This document shows positions 1 through 5,834 of a DNA stretch of 6,811 bases, one piece after another. Position 1 is the stretch's first letter. Every line of letters begins with the position of its first letter. The position numbers were made by a program, and so were the translations under genes. The DNA is taken from positions 1 through 6,811 of the forward strand of contig JAXDRV010000097.1 of assembly GCA_034090805.1 (NCBI GenBank), read 5' to 3'. This stretch comes from Ornithomonoglobus_A sp034090805. GTDB lineage: Bacteria; Bacillota; Clostridia; UBA1381. The notes under the pieces are model-generated. The model saw only the letters and a program-made list of their open reading frames with translations, ran no database searches and was not told the DNA's origin.

Positions 1-2
1 AT

Positions 3-134
3 TAACGTGAAAAATACACTGCGCATCTCACCTTCTTTCGGGACTTGGAGTATACACATACGCCGTCGTCCCTCAAGAAGGCAATCTGCTTGTGTCTTTT
101 CCACGTTATGATTTGTGCCGCCGCAGGGCGGCGG
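3..134 (+). promoter_or_regulatory. Structured RNA leader element, copy 1 (unidentified family)
   Basis: Predicted folded RNA in the leader of the LiaF-like operon. A closing helix pairs TAACGTG (3-9) with CACGTTA (102-108) and can continue as AAAA/TTTT past a bulged C. Inside it, CCTTCTT (31-37) pairs with AAGAAGG (75-81), GGGAC (40-44) with GTCCC (68-72), and GGAGTAT (47-53) with ATACGCC (58-64) around an ACAC loop with one A-G mismatch. A separate GC-rich hairpin, CCGCCGC-AGG-GCGGCGG (118-134), ends four bases before the GGAGG ribosome site. A second copy at 1981-2113 keeps the fold with changed bases in the helices. It could be a riboswitch-like leader, another cis-acting RNA or a structured interspersed repeat; I do not recognise a named family. 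Confidence 0.62.
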
Positions 135-148
135 AATGGAGGATTAAA

Positions 149-826
149 ATGAAAAGAATTAACAGTATTTTATGGGGAATTGCACTGCTTGCTGTAAGCG
201 TTGTGCTGATTCTTAACGTATTCGGAATCACAAATATAGAGATATTTTTCGATGGCTGGTGGACGCTGTTCATTATTGTGCCGAGTTTTATCGGACTGTT
301 TACCGGTCATGACAAAACCGCGGATATTATCGGGCTTCTGATAGGAGTTTTCCTGCTTCTTGCTTGTCAGAATATTATTGATTTTGATATACTTTGGAAG
401 CTTGTTGTTCCCGTGGTCATTGCTGTAATCGGCATTAAGATGATTTTCGGCGGTATTATCGGAAACAGAGGAGCGGTGAAAAATATCGAAGCAAACACCA
501 AAAATCAGAAAACAGCTTTTGCGGCATTTTCGGGACAGGATATTAATTTTGAGAACGAAATATTTAAGGGAGGCGAGTTTACTGCGGTGTTCGGCGGAAT
601 AAAGTGCGATTTAAGAAATGCCGTGTTTGAAAGCGATACCGTAATAAACGCTTGCAGTATTTTCGGAGGAATGGACATTCTTCTCCCCGAAAACGTAAAC
701 GTCAAGGTTAATTCCAATTCCCTTTTCGGCGGTATCGATAACAAAAAGCACCAAAATTCAAAGGATAATCAATATACAGTTTATTTAAACGGAACCTGTA
801 TATTCGGAGGAGTTGATGTAAAATGA
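149..826 (+). CDS. LiaF-like four-TM membrane protein (LiaI/LiaF transmembrane region plus FGG-repeat C-terminal domain)
   Basis: A 225-residue membrane protein. Hydrophobic segments lie at about residues 6-26, 38-53, 59-74 and 81-102. A soluble C-terminal domain follows, with four FGG motifs (residues 148, 172, 193, 219) set in beta-rich sequence such as IFGGMDILLP. This layout matches the LiaF/YvqF family (cell wall-active antibiotics response proteins). In Bacillus, LiaF restrains the LiaRS envelope-stress system, but no LiaRS genes are visible here, so only an envelope-associated role can be inferred. The start is the ATG at 149, placed by GGAGG at 138-142 with a six-base spacer; an upstream in-frame GTG at 92 would translate through the folded leader. 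The stop overlaps the next ATG (ATGA at 823-826), so translation is probably coupled. Confidence 0.85.
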   Translation: MKRINSILWGIALLAVSVVLILNVFGITNIEIFFDGWWTLFIIVPSFIGLFTGHDKTADIIGLLIGVFLLLACQNIIDFDILWKLVVPVVIAVIGIKMIFGGIIGNRGAVKNIEANTKNQKTAFAAFSGQDINFENEIFKGGEFTAVFGGIKCDLRNAVFESDTVINACSIFGGMDILLPENVNVKVNSNSLFGGIDNKKHQNSKDNQYTVYLNGTCIFGGVDVK

Positions 827-1665
827 CAACAGCACAAAAAATCATCAAATATCTTGCAATGGCATTTGCAATATTTTTAAGTATCAGCATTATAGGCGGT
901 ATATGCAGTGCTTTGTTTTCCGTTTCATCAATTTTGAGCGGGAACACGGCATACGAAATGACAGAACACGCTGTCGGGAATAATTTCACAAGCCTGAAAG
1001 TAGATATAAGTGCTGCCGAGCTTGAAATAAAAACAGGCAAAAAATTCGGTATTGAAACAAATCACCGGTATTTAACATATAAAGAAAACGGCGGGATTCT
1101 TGAAATCAATGAAACAAAACCGTTTTTTGCCTCTCACAACGGTATGAAGATAATCTTAACAATACCCGAAAAAACCGTTTTTGACCGTGCGGATATATGT
1201 ACCGGAGCGGGTAGCGTCTCAATAGACGAGCTTTTGACAAAATCACTTAAAATCGATCTCGGAGCAGGAGAGCTTATCGTGGGACGGCTTGACGCATCGG
1301 ATACGGCCGAAATTAACGGCGGTGCCGGCAGCTTGACCGTAAACGGCGGATATTTGCGCAATGCGGATATTGATATGGGAATAGGCGAGCTTAATTTAAC
1401 AAGCGAGCTTGACGGCAAAAGCAGCATCGATTACGGAGTAGGAGAAACGAAGCTTGTACTTACGGGAAGCAGCAACGATTATAAAATAGAGATTGACAAA
1501 GGCATCGGAGAGGCGTGGCTTGATGGTATGCAGATGAGCGATGATTCCGTTTACGGCAGCGGCAGCAGGCAGATTGAAATTGATGGCGGTGTCGGAGAAC
1601 TCAACATAACCTTTAGGCCAGAAATAACAAAAGTCAGAAGTGAAAAAGGAGCTGATTTTAAATGA
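823..1665 (+). CDS. Membrane-anchored beta-repeat protein, DUF4097-like (putative adhesin/toastrack type)
   Basis: A 280-residue protein with one N-terminal hydrophobic segment (about residues 7-36), probably a membrane anchor or uncleaved signal, followed by a soluble beta-rich domain. The soluble part carries seven short repeats of the form G-(A/I/V)-G-(S/E)-x-x-(hydrophobic), starting at residues 128, 147, 167, 186, 205, 227 and 256. The roughly 19-20-residue period of the first five suggests stacked rungs of a beta solenoid. This is typical of DUF4097-type proteins, which often sit beside LiaF-like or phage-shock-type membrane proteins in Bacillota. The molecular function is unknown. The ATG overlaps the upstream stop; a GGAGG at 806-810 is about 12 bases away, so coupling rather than an ideal ribosome site probably drives initiation. 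Confidence 0.78.
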   Translation: MTTAQKIIKYLAMAFAIFLSISIIGGICSALFSVSSILSGNTAYEMTEHAVGNNFTSLKVDISAAELEIKTGKKFGIETNHRYLTYKENGGILEINETKPFFASHNGMKIILTIPEKTVFDRADICTGAGSVSIDELLTKSLKIDLGAGELIVGRLDASDTAEINGGAGSLTVNGGYLRNADIDMGIGELNLTSELDGKSSIDYGVGETKLVLTGSSNDYKIEIDKGIGEAWLDGMQMSDDSVYGSGSRQIEIDGGVGELNITFRPEITKVRSEKGADFK

Positions 1666-1988
1666 AAAACTTAGCAAATATTCTTTTATCGGTATGTATA
1701 CTTCTTATATCTCTTATTTTGATTATGATAAGTGCGGCATTGTTTGAATTTATGCCGTTGGAATGGTCGGTTTTGCTTGTGGTTTTAAGCAGTATTACAT
1801 TTATCATCGCATTAGCTGCTGCCATGTTGCTTGATTATAGCGCAGGAGAGTATGAATGTAAAAAGTGCGGGCAAAAATTCAAGCCGACATTTATGGCATA
1901 TGTCTGGGGAGCGCATACGATTACAAGAAGATATTTAAAGTGTCCCCACTGCAAAGAAAGAAGCCTTTGCAAAAGGAAAGTAATGTGA
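1662..1988 (+). CDS. Small two-TM protein with C-terminal zinc ribbon
   Basis: A 108-residue protein, last gene of the three-gene operon; its ATG overlaps the upstream stop (ATGA at 1662-1665). Two hydrophobic segments (about residues 5-28 and 37-58) form a membrane hairpin. A short cytoplasmic-type domain follows with CKKC (Cys66, Cys69) and CPHC (Cys94, Cys97), a four-cysteine zinc ribbon, plus an extra Cys103. The pattern of an ECxxCGxxF turn followed by YLKCPHCxER resembles small hypothetical zinc-ribbon membrane proteins of Clostridia. No enzymatic role is evident. By context it acts with the LiaF-like and beta-repeat proteins at the membrane. The stop (1986-1988) lies inside the first helix of the second folded element. 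Confidence 0.75.
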   Translation: MKNLANILLSVCILLISLILIMISAALFEFMPLEWSVLLVVLSSITFIIALAAAMLLDYSAGEYECKKCGQKFKPTFMAYVWGAHTITRRYLKCPHCKERSLCKRKVM

Positions 1989-2113
1989 AAAATAAGCGGC
2001 GCATCTCATCTCGAAAGTCAGCCTTGAAGTATATACATACGTCGGCGGCAGCCTTTCGAGCGACCTGCTTGCTTCTTTTCCACATTATGATTTGTGCCGC
2101 CGCAGGGCGGCGG
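1981..2113 (+). promoter_or_regulatory. Structured RNA leader element, copy 2
   Basis: Second copy of the element at 3-134. TAATGTG (1981-1987) pairs with CACATTA (2081-2087), followed by AAAA/TTTT past the same bulged C. CTCGAAAG (2010-2017) pairs with CTTTCGAG (2053-2060), GCC (2021-2023) with GGC (2047-2049), and GAAGTAT (2026-2032) with ATACGTC (2037-2043) around an ATAC loop. The terminal GC hairpin (2097-2113) is identical to copy 1. Relative to copy 1, several pairs changed on both sides: C-G to T-A in the closing helix, GG/CC to GA/TC near the loop, and nearly every base of the CCTTCTT helix. The first helix overlaps the stop codon of the zinc-ribbon gene. A GGGG (2117-2120) and an ATG (2125) follow at almost the same distance as in copy 1. 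Confidence 0.62.
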
Positions 2114-2163
2114 AATGGGGATTAATGTCAAAAAAATTTCTATGAAAAATCAAACCGTATCGT

Positions 2164-2412
2164 TTGAGCCTCACATGGTATATAAGGAGCAAAAATCATA
2201 TCAGCCTTTTCTTTGTCGATGAAAAACACCACCGACAAGGCATCGGCAGAAAGCTGTTTGAAATAATGCAGAGGGATTATGACACAAAGGAATTTACCGT
2301 CAACTCCTCGCCTTATGCAGTAAAAGCATACGAGCATCTCGGCTTTGAATGTGTTGATACAGAGCAGACAGTAAACGGCATACGCTGTATCCCCATGCGA
2401 TATAACGGTTGA
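2164..2412 (+). pseudogene. GNAT family N-acetyltransferase, N-terminal half missing
   Basis: The protein is recognisable from about 2182 onward: NHISLFFVDEKHHRQGIGRK, then TVNSSPYAVKAYEHLGF and a final EQTVNGIRCIPMRY. This is the acetyl-CoA-binding motif (RQGIGRK) and C-terminal half of a GNAT acetyltransferase. Intact members of this type are roughly 150 residues, so about half is absent, including the first beta strands and the helices that shape the substrate site. The only well-placed start, ATG at 2125 behind GGGG (2117-2120), is in the same frame but hits TGA at 2143-2145 after six codons. The TTG at 2164 is a weak alternative. It is most likely a decayed remnant whose 5' part was lost next to the folded element, although a short expressed peptide cannot be excluded. 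Confidence 0.72.
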
Positions 2413-2417
2413 ATAAT
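2408..2417. repeat. Left direct repeat of MITE-like element 1
   Basis: GTTGAATAAT occurs here and again at 2665-2674, exactly bracketing the inverted-repeat element. This fits a target-site duplication. The copy overlaps the GNAT stop codon (TGA, 2410-2412). Confidence 0.6.
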
Positions 2418-2664
2418 TAGGTAATTGTAAAATGTCAGTTTGGGATTTGAGAGGGTTTTTGAATTTATTCGTACTCAAACATCTCTTGCAGTAACTCGTC
2501 CGAACAAACTCAAAAACAATCTCAAATCCTATAAGAAATTACACTTTTAGAAGAATTTGTGATGTTTATAATTGAGCTTCGGCGTGTAGGGGGCGGTGTC
2601 TCTGCCGCCCCGTAATAAGAAACATCTCAAATTCCAAGGAAATCTCGAGTTTTACAATCGCATA
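2418..2664 (-). mobile_element. MITE-like fold-back element 1 (minus orientation)
   Basis: A 247-base non-coding element filling the space between the GNAT remnant and the TIGR04076 gene. Its ends carry ATTGTAAAA (2424-2432) and TTTTACAAT (2650-2658). It folds in two parts. A hairpin of about 29 bases pairs 2443-2471 with 2501-2529, with a few mismatches. A second fold-back pairs GAATTTGTGATGTTT (2553-2567) with AAACATCTCAAATTC (2620-2634) and encloses a GC-rich hairpin, GGGGCGG (2590-2596) with CCGCCCC (2605-2611). Its reverse complement aligns along nearly its whole length with the element at 6426-6696, and partly with 3275-3420. No transposase is encoded, so movement would need an enzyme supplied in trans. 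Confidence 0.75.
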
Positions 2665-2674
2665 GTTGAATAAT
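2665..2674. repeat. Right direct repeat of MITE-like element 1
   Basis: Second copy of GTTGAATAAT (see 2408-2417). Collapsing the two copies leaves 22 bases, including the AAGGAG ribosome site, between the GNAT stop and the ATG at 2691. Confidence 0.6.
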
Positions 2675-2690
2675 AAAAAGGAGAAAAATC

Positions 2691-3038
2691 ATGAAGAAAT
2701 GGTACGATGAAGAATACAAATTTGAGATTGAGGTAACCGGCTTTTTAAGAGGTGAGAGCACTGAACGCTATTGCAGAAACGGCGAGGAAATCGGCGACAA
2801 ATACACCTGCACCTACGGCTGTCCCGTAAATAAAGACGGACAGGGTATTTGCTCTAAGGTGATGATGATCATGTTTCCGATTATGGAGGCTGTCAGGAGC
2901 GGCGGTGATCTGGAAAACATAGGCGGCAGCGGTAAATATACAAAGGATATTGTATGCCCGGACGGCTGTGTTATGTTTAGGCTGAAGGCAGAAAAGACAG
3001 GAAACGAGAATTTCTATAAAGGAAGGTTTTTTGATTAA
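2691..3038 (+). CDS. TIGR04076 family cysteine-rich protein
   Basis: A 115-residue soluble protein matching the TIGR04076 family of small conserved proteins. Recognisable stretches include the opening EVTGFLRGESTERYC, then YTCTYGCPVN, DGQGICSK and VCPDGCVMFRL. Six cysteines are present (residues 28, 40, 44, 54, 89, 93), including CxxxC pairs at 40/44 and 89/93. These suggest metal binding or redox-active thiols, but no function has been established for the family that I can name. The ATG at 2691 is preceded by AAGGAG (GGAG at 2680-2683, seven-base spacer). The next gene starts on the base after the stop, so the two are surely co-transcribed. Before the MITE insertion upstream, it would also have followed the GNAT gene closely. 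Confidence 0.82.
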   Translation: MKKWYDEEYKFEIEVTGFLRGESTERYCRNGEEIGDKYTCTYGCPVNKDGQGICSKVMMIMFPIMEAVRSGGDLENIGGSGKYTKDIVCPDGCVMFRLKAEKTGNENFYKGRFFD

Positions 3039-3287
3039 ATGCTTTATATGGAAGAATGGCAAAATCTTTGCAGCAAAAGAGGATTAAAGCTTATGGATTC
3101 TTTTCATAGCAGTATTCGGTTTCCGAAGAAAAAAAGTACCGCTTACGGGTTTGACAAACTGTTGAATAAGTATAATAAGGACATTATTGACGGTTACAAG
3201 CTTGAAATCATCGGAGCTGAGATTTATGTGACAGAGCAAGTCAATAACTTGTTATTTCACAAACAAGAGCAATATAGGCTATTGTAA
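3039..3287 (+). CDS. Small hypothetical protein; C-terminus altered by MITE insertion
   Basis: An 82-residue protein of unrecognised family; no signal peptide, membrane segment or known motif is visible. The sequence is charged and soluble (for example SFHSSIRFPKKKS and DGYKLEIIGAEIYVTEQV). Its ATG follows the TIGR04076 stop without a gap; the ribosome site GGAAGG (3021-3026) lies 12 bases upstream, so the in-frame ATG at 3048 is an alternative start. The final codons run into MITE element 2: residues KQEQY come from its left direct repeat and the stop is the TAA inside the element's ATTGTAAAA end. In the reconstructed empty site the protein would end at KQEQ, immediately before the AAGGAGG of the M13 gene. 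It was probably part of a compact operon; function unknown. Confidence 0.6.
   Translation: MLYMEEWQNLCSKRGLKLMDSFHSSIRFPKKKSTAYGFDKLLNKYNKDIIDGYKLEIIGAEIYVTEQVNNLLFHKQEQYRLL
3262..3274. repeat. Left direct repeat of MITE-like element 2
   Basis: AACAAGAGCAATA is found here and at 3421-3433, flanking the element perfectly. At 13 identical bases it is the clearest of the three flanking duplications. Confidence 0.72.
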
Positions 3288-3420
3288 AACTCAAGATTTC
3301 CGCGGAATTTGAGATGTTTCTGCTTGAATTTCGACTCAGACATCCCTCACTTTGTTCGGAAACTCGCCGAAACTCAATCATAAACATCACAAATTCCGAA
3401 TTGACATTTTACAATCGTCT
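3275..3420 (+). mobile_element. MITE-like fold-back element 2 (short form)
   Basis: A 146-base relative of the elements at 2418-2664 and 6426-6696, in plus orientation. The ends are ATTGTAAAA (3281-3289) and TTTTACAAT (3407-3415). It keeps the first fold-back, GAATTTGAGATGTTT (3305-3319) against AAACATCACAAATTC (3382-3396), but lacks the block of roughly 110 bases carrying the long hairpin found in the other two copies. The segment between the arms (3320-3381) is only loosely related to the other copies and has lost their GC-rich hairpin. It sits between the small unknown gene and the ribosome site of the M13 gene. No coding capacity of its own. Confidence 0.72.
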
Positions 3421-3433
3421 AACAAGAGCAATA
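3421..3433. repeat. Right direct repeat of MITE-like element 2
   Basis: Second copy of AACAAGAGCAATA, ending four bases before the AAGGAGG ribosome site of the M13 gene. It contains the first bases of what was probably the original TAA stop of the upstream gene. Confidence 0.72.
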
Positions 3434-3451
3434 AATAAGGAGGAAAACATC

Positions 3452-5791
3452 ATGAAATTAAAAAAATTTATAACAACAATTATATCGGCATCAATGCTTT
3501 TGGTGAACACTGCATTTGCCTCGGATATGTATGCCACGCGCGGTGAGGTGACGGATATGCTGCTTACCGCGGCAGACGACTACAACCCGACTGTTAAAAA
3601 AAGCGATATTATAAAAGGCTACAGCGACGGCGAGCTTCACGAGGATTGGAACGTCACCCGTGCTGAGGCTCTTGTCATGCTTAAGCGGGCCTTCGGCGAG
3701 CTGCCCCAACCCACGGGACACAATGCACGAGCTGCACTTCCTCAAGGCAGCTTTACGGATATACCCGATTGGGCAAATACGGAGCTTGAGAATGTATTTC
3801 AGTCGGGCATTGCCGCAGGAACGGCTGAGGGAATTTTTTCACCGTCAGATGATGTGACAAAGGATCAGATGAATCTGTTTATACAGCGTGTGTATGCGCT
3901 CTACGGCACAAACGAGAAGGACGATTTTTATGCGGCGGTCAACAAAGACGCGCTTAACTCACTTGAAATAAAGCCCGGACGTGTGATTGCGGGAACTTTA
4001 TTTGATTTGCAGGACGAAAGCACGGTACAGGTGAACGAAATCATAAAAGAGGTTACGGAGGGCAGCTGGGAAAAAGGCACAAAGGAGCAGAAAATCGCAG
4101 ACTTTTACAATAATATTTTAGATACGGAAAGCCGTAATAAAATCGGCATTGCGCCCATAAAGCCGTATCTTGAAATGATAGACGGAGCAAAAAACATTAC
4201 CGAGCTTATGAGCGTCCATAACACGCTCATGGAGGAATTATTCTGTGCGCCGTTTGTCGCTTTCAGCCTCACTGTTGATTTTAAGGACAGCACAAGGTAT
4301 ATGCCGATTTTCGGAGTGTACAATCCGAATATGACAAAGGATTTTTACCTTTCGGGAACAGATGCACAAAAAGCCTCATATTTCAAATATCTGAAAACAG
4401 TTGCGGAGCTTTCCGGTGAGGAAATAACCGATTCACAGCTTGAGGCATTTTATGATTTTGAAAAGAGCCTTGCCGAAAAAATGATGAACACCGAGGACAT
4501 GGGCAATGTGGATAAATTCTACAATATCTATACTCTCGAGGAGATACACTCCCTTTTCCCGGCTGTTGATACAGAAAAGCTTATGAGCGCTTCGGGCATC
4601 AAAAAAGAGGATAAGTTTCTCATAACGGACGTTGGATTGACAGAAGAATTTGCACGGTTATTTACAAATGAAAATATAGATGTACTGAAAACCTCGGCGA
4701 AGCTGAGCGTGATTTTAAGCTACGGAGCTGCGCTTAATACGGAATTTGTTGATGCGGCAAATGTATTTAATCAAGAGTTTTTGGGTGTTTCGGGAACATA
4801 TTCCGACGAGGAACGCGCGGCAATTACCGTATCAAGCATTATGCCCGATTACATCGGCGAAATTTATGCGGAGAAATATTTCACCGAAGATGCTAAACGG
4901 GACGTATTAAAAATGGTTCAGGATATTATCTCGGTATACAAAACACGCATTAACAATTTGACATGGATGAGCAGCGAAACAAAGGAAAAGGCAATACGCA
5001 AGCTTGACACCATGGAGATAAAAATCGGCTATCCCGATAATTGGGACTCACATCTTGACGATGTTCAGATAAAATCCGTTTCCGACGGCGGTAGCTATTT
5101 TGAAAATCTTCTTGCGATTACCGAAGCGTCCAAAAAAGAATTGTCGGAGCTGCAGGGAACGACGGTTGACAAAACACAATGGGAAATGTATCCGTATACT
5201 GTAAACGCTTGTTACAGCGCAACCTCAAACGACATCACCTTCCCCGCTGCGATTTTGCAGCCGCCGATGTACGATGTTAATGCGTCCTACGAGGAAAACC
5301 TCGGCGGTATCGGTTATATTATCGCTCACGAGATCACGCACGCATTCGACAATAACGGAGCGAAGTTTGACGAAAACGGCAACGCCGCCGACTGGTGGAC
5401 GCCGGCGGATTATGAATCATTCGAAAAGCTGTGCGAAAAGATGATATATTTTTATGACGGCTGCGAAAGCATTCCCGGCGTGCCGATGAACGGAAAGCTG
5501 ACGTTAAGCGAAAACGTGGCTGATCAGGGCGCGGTGCAGTGTATTACGGAGGTCGCATCAGGTCTTGAGAATCCTGATTATAAAACGCTCTATCGCTCAA
5601 TGGCTCGTGCATGGGCAAGCACAAAAACACGTGAATATGCCGACTATGCGTCCAAGATTGACGTACATTCAGACGAAAAGCTGCGTGTAAACCGCGTGCT
5701 TGTAAACTGCGATGAGTTTTACAAAGCCTTTGATATAAAAGAGGGCGATGGTATGTATGTGCCGGAAAATGAGCGGGTGGAAATTTGGTAA
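3452..5791 (+). CDS. Secreted SLH-domain peptidase M13 (neprilysin-like zinc metallopeptidase)
   Basis: A 779-residue exported protein. Residues 1-23 are a signal peptide ending in AFA before SD. Two S-layer homology modules follow (about 26-87 and 99-152), which would anchor it to the cell wall. The rest (about 159-779) is a full-length M13 peptidase. It has the substrate-binding NACY (585-588, equivalent to NAxY), the zinc site HEITH (His626, Glu627, His630), third ligand Glu687 in ENVAD with Asp691, and His739/Arg745 in VHSDEKLR near the C-terminus. These match the catalytic set of neprilysin, so it should be an active endopeptidase acting on extracellular peptides. The start is the ATG at 3452, eight bases after AAGGAGG (3437-3443); an in-frame ATG at 3314 lies inside the MITE and would hide the signal peptide. 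Confidence 0.93.
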   Translation: MKLKKFITTIISASMLLVNTAFASDMYATRGEVTDMLLTAADDYNPTVKKSDIIKGYSDGELHEDWNVTRAEALVMLKRAFGELPQPTGHNARAALPQGSFTDIPDWANTELENVFQSGIAAGTAEGIFSPSDDVTKDQMNLFIQRVYALYGTNEKDDFYAAVNKDALNSLEIKPGRVIAGTLFDLQDESTVQVNEIIKEVTEGSWEKGTKEQKIADFYNNILDTESRNKIGIAPIKPYLEMIDGAKNITELMSVHNTLMEELFCAPFVAFSLTVDFKDSTRYMPIFGVYNPNMTKDFYLSGTDAQKASYFKYLKTVAELSGEEITDSQLEAFYDFEKSLAEKMMNTEDMGNVDKFYNIYTLEEIHSLFPAVDTEKLMSASGIKKEDKFLITDVGLTEEFARLFTNENIDVLKTSAKLSVILSYGAALNTEFVDAANVFNQEFLGVSGTYSDEERAAITVSSIMPDYIGEIYAEKYFTEDAKRDVLKMVQDIISVYKTRINNLTWMSSETKEKAIRKLDTMEIKIGYPDNWDSHLDDVQIKSVSDGGSYFENLLAITEASKKELSELQGTTVDKTQWEMYPYTVNACYSATSNDITFPAAILQPPMYDVNASYEENLGGIGYIIAHEITHAFDNNGAKFDENGNAADWWTPADYESFEKLCEKMIYFYDGCESIPGVPMNGKLTLSENVADQGAVQCITEVASGLENPDYKTLYRSMARAWASTKTREYADYASKIDVHSDEKLRVNRVLVNCDEFYKAFDIKEGDGMYVPENERVEIW

Positions 5792-5810
5792 GATATAAAA
5801 CTGTTATATC
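5792..5810 (+). other. Small hairpin just after the M13 stop codon
   Basis: GATATAA (5792-5798) pairs with TTATATC (5804-5810) around a five-base loop, directly after the TAA. The stem is AT-rich and no run of T follows, so it is not a convincing terminator. Confidence 0.35.
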
Positions 5811-5834
5811 AATAAAAACATTTTATGAGGTGTA

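Noticed and set aside
92..148. N-terminal extension of the LiaF-like protein from an upstream GTG
   Set aside because: It would translate the conserved helix and GC hairpin of the folded leader, has no ribosome site, and the ATG at 149 has an ideal GGAGG.
505..1677. Several minus-strand frames opposite the LiaF-like operon
   Set aside because: They are shadows of the strongly coding + strand genes and show no family resemblance.
2140..2478. Minus-strand open frame across the GNAT remnant and element 1
   Set aside because: It is antisense to clear GNAT sequence and runs into a repeat element; no ribosome site or recognisable protein.
2651..2679. Outward promoter from the end of element 1 (TTTACA with TAAAAA 17 bases later)
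   Set aside because: The -10 match is poor and transcription would start at or beyond the ribosome site; the same holds for element 2.
3314..3451. N-terminal extension of the M13 peptidase from an ATG at 3314
   Set aside because: The extra 46 residues are encoded by the MITE and would bury the signal peptide; the ATG at 3452 has a strong AAGGAGG.
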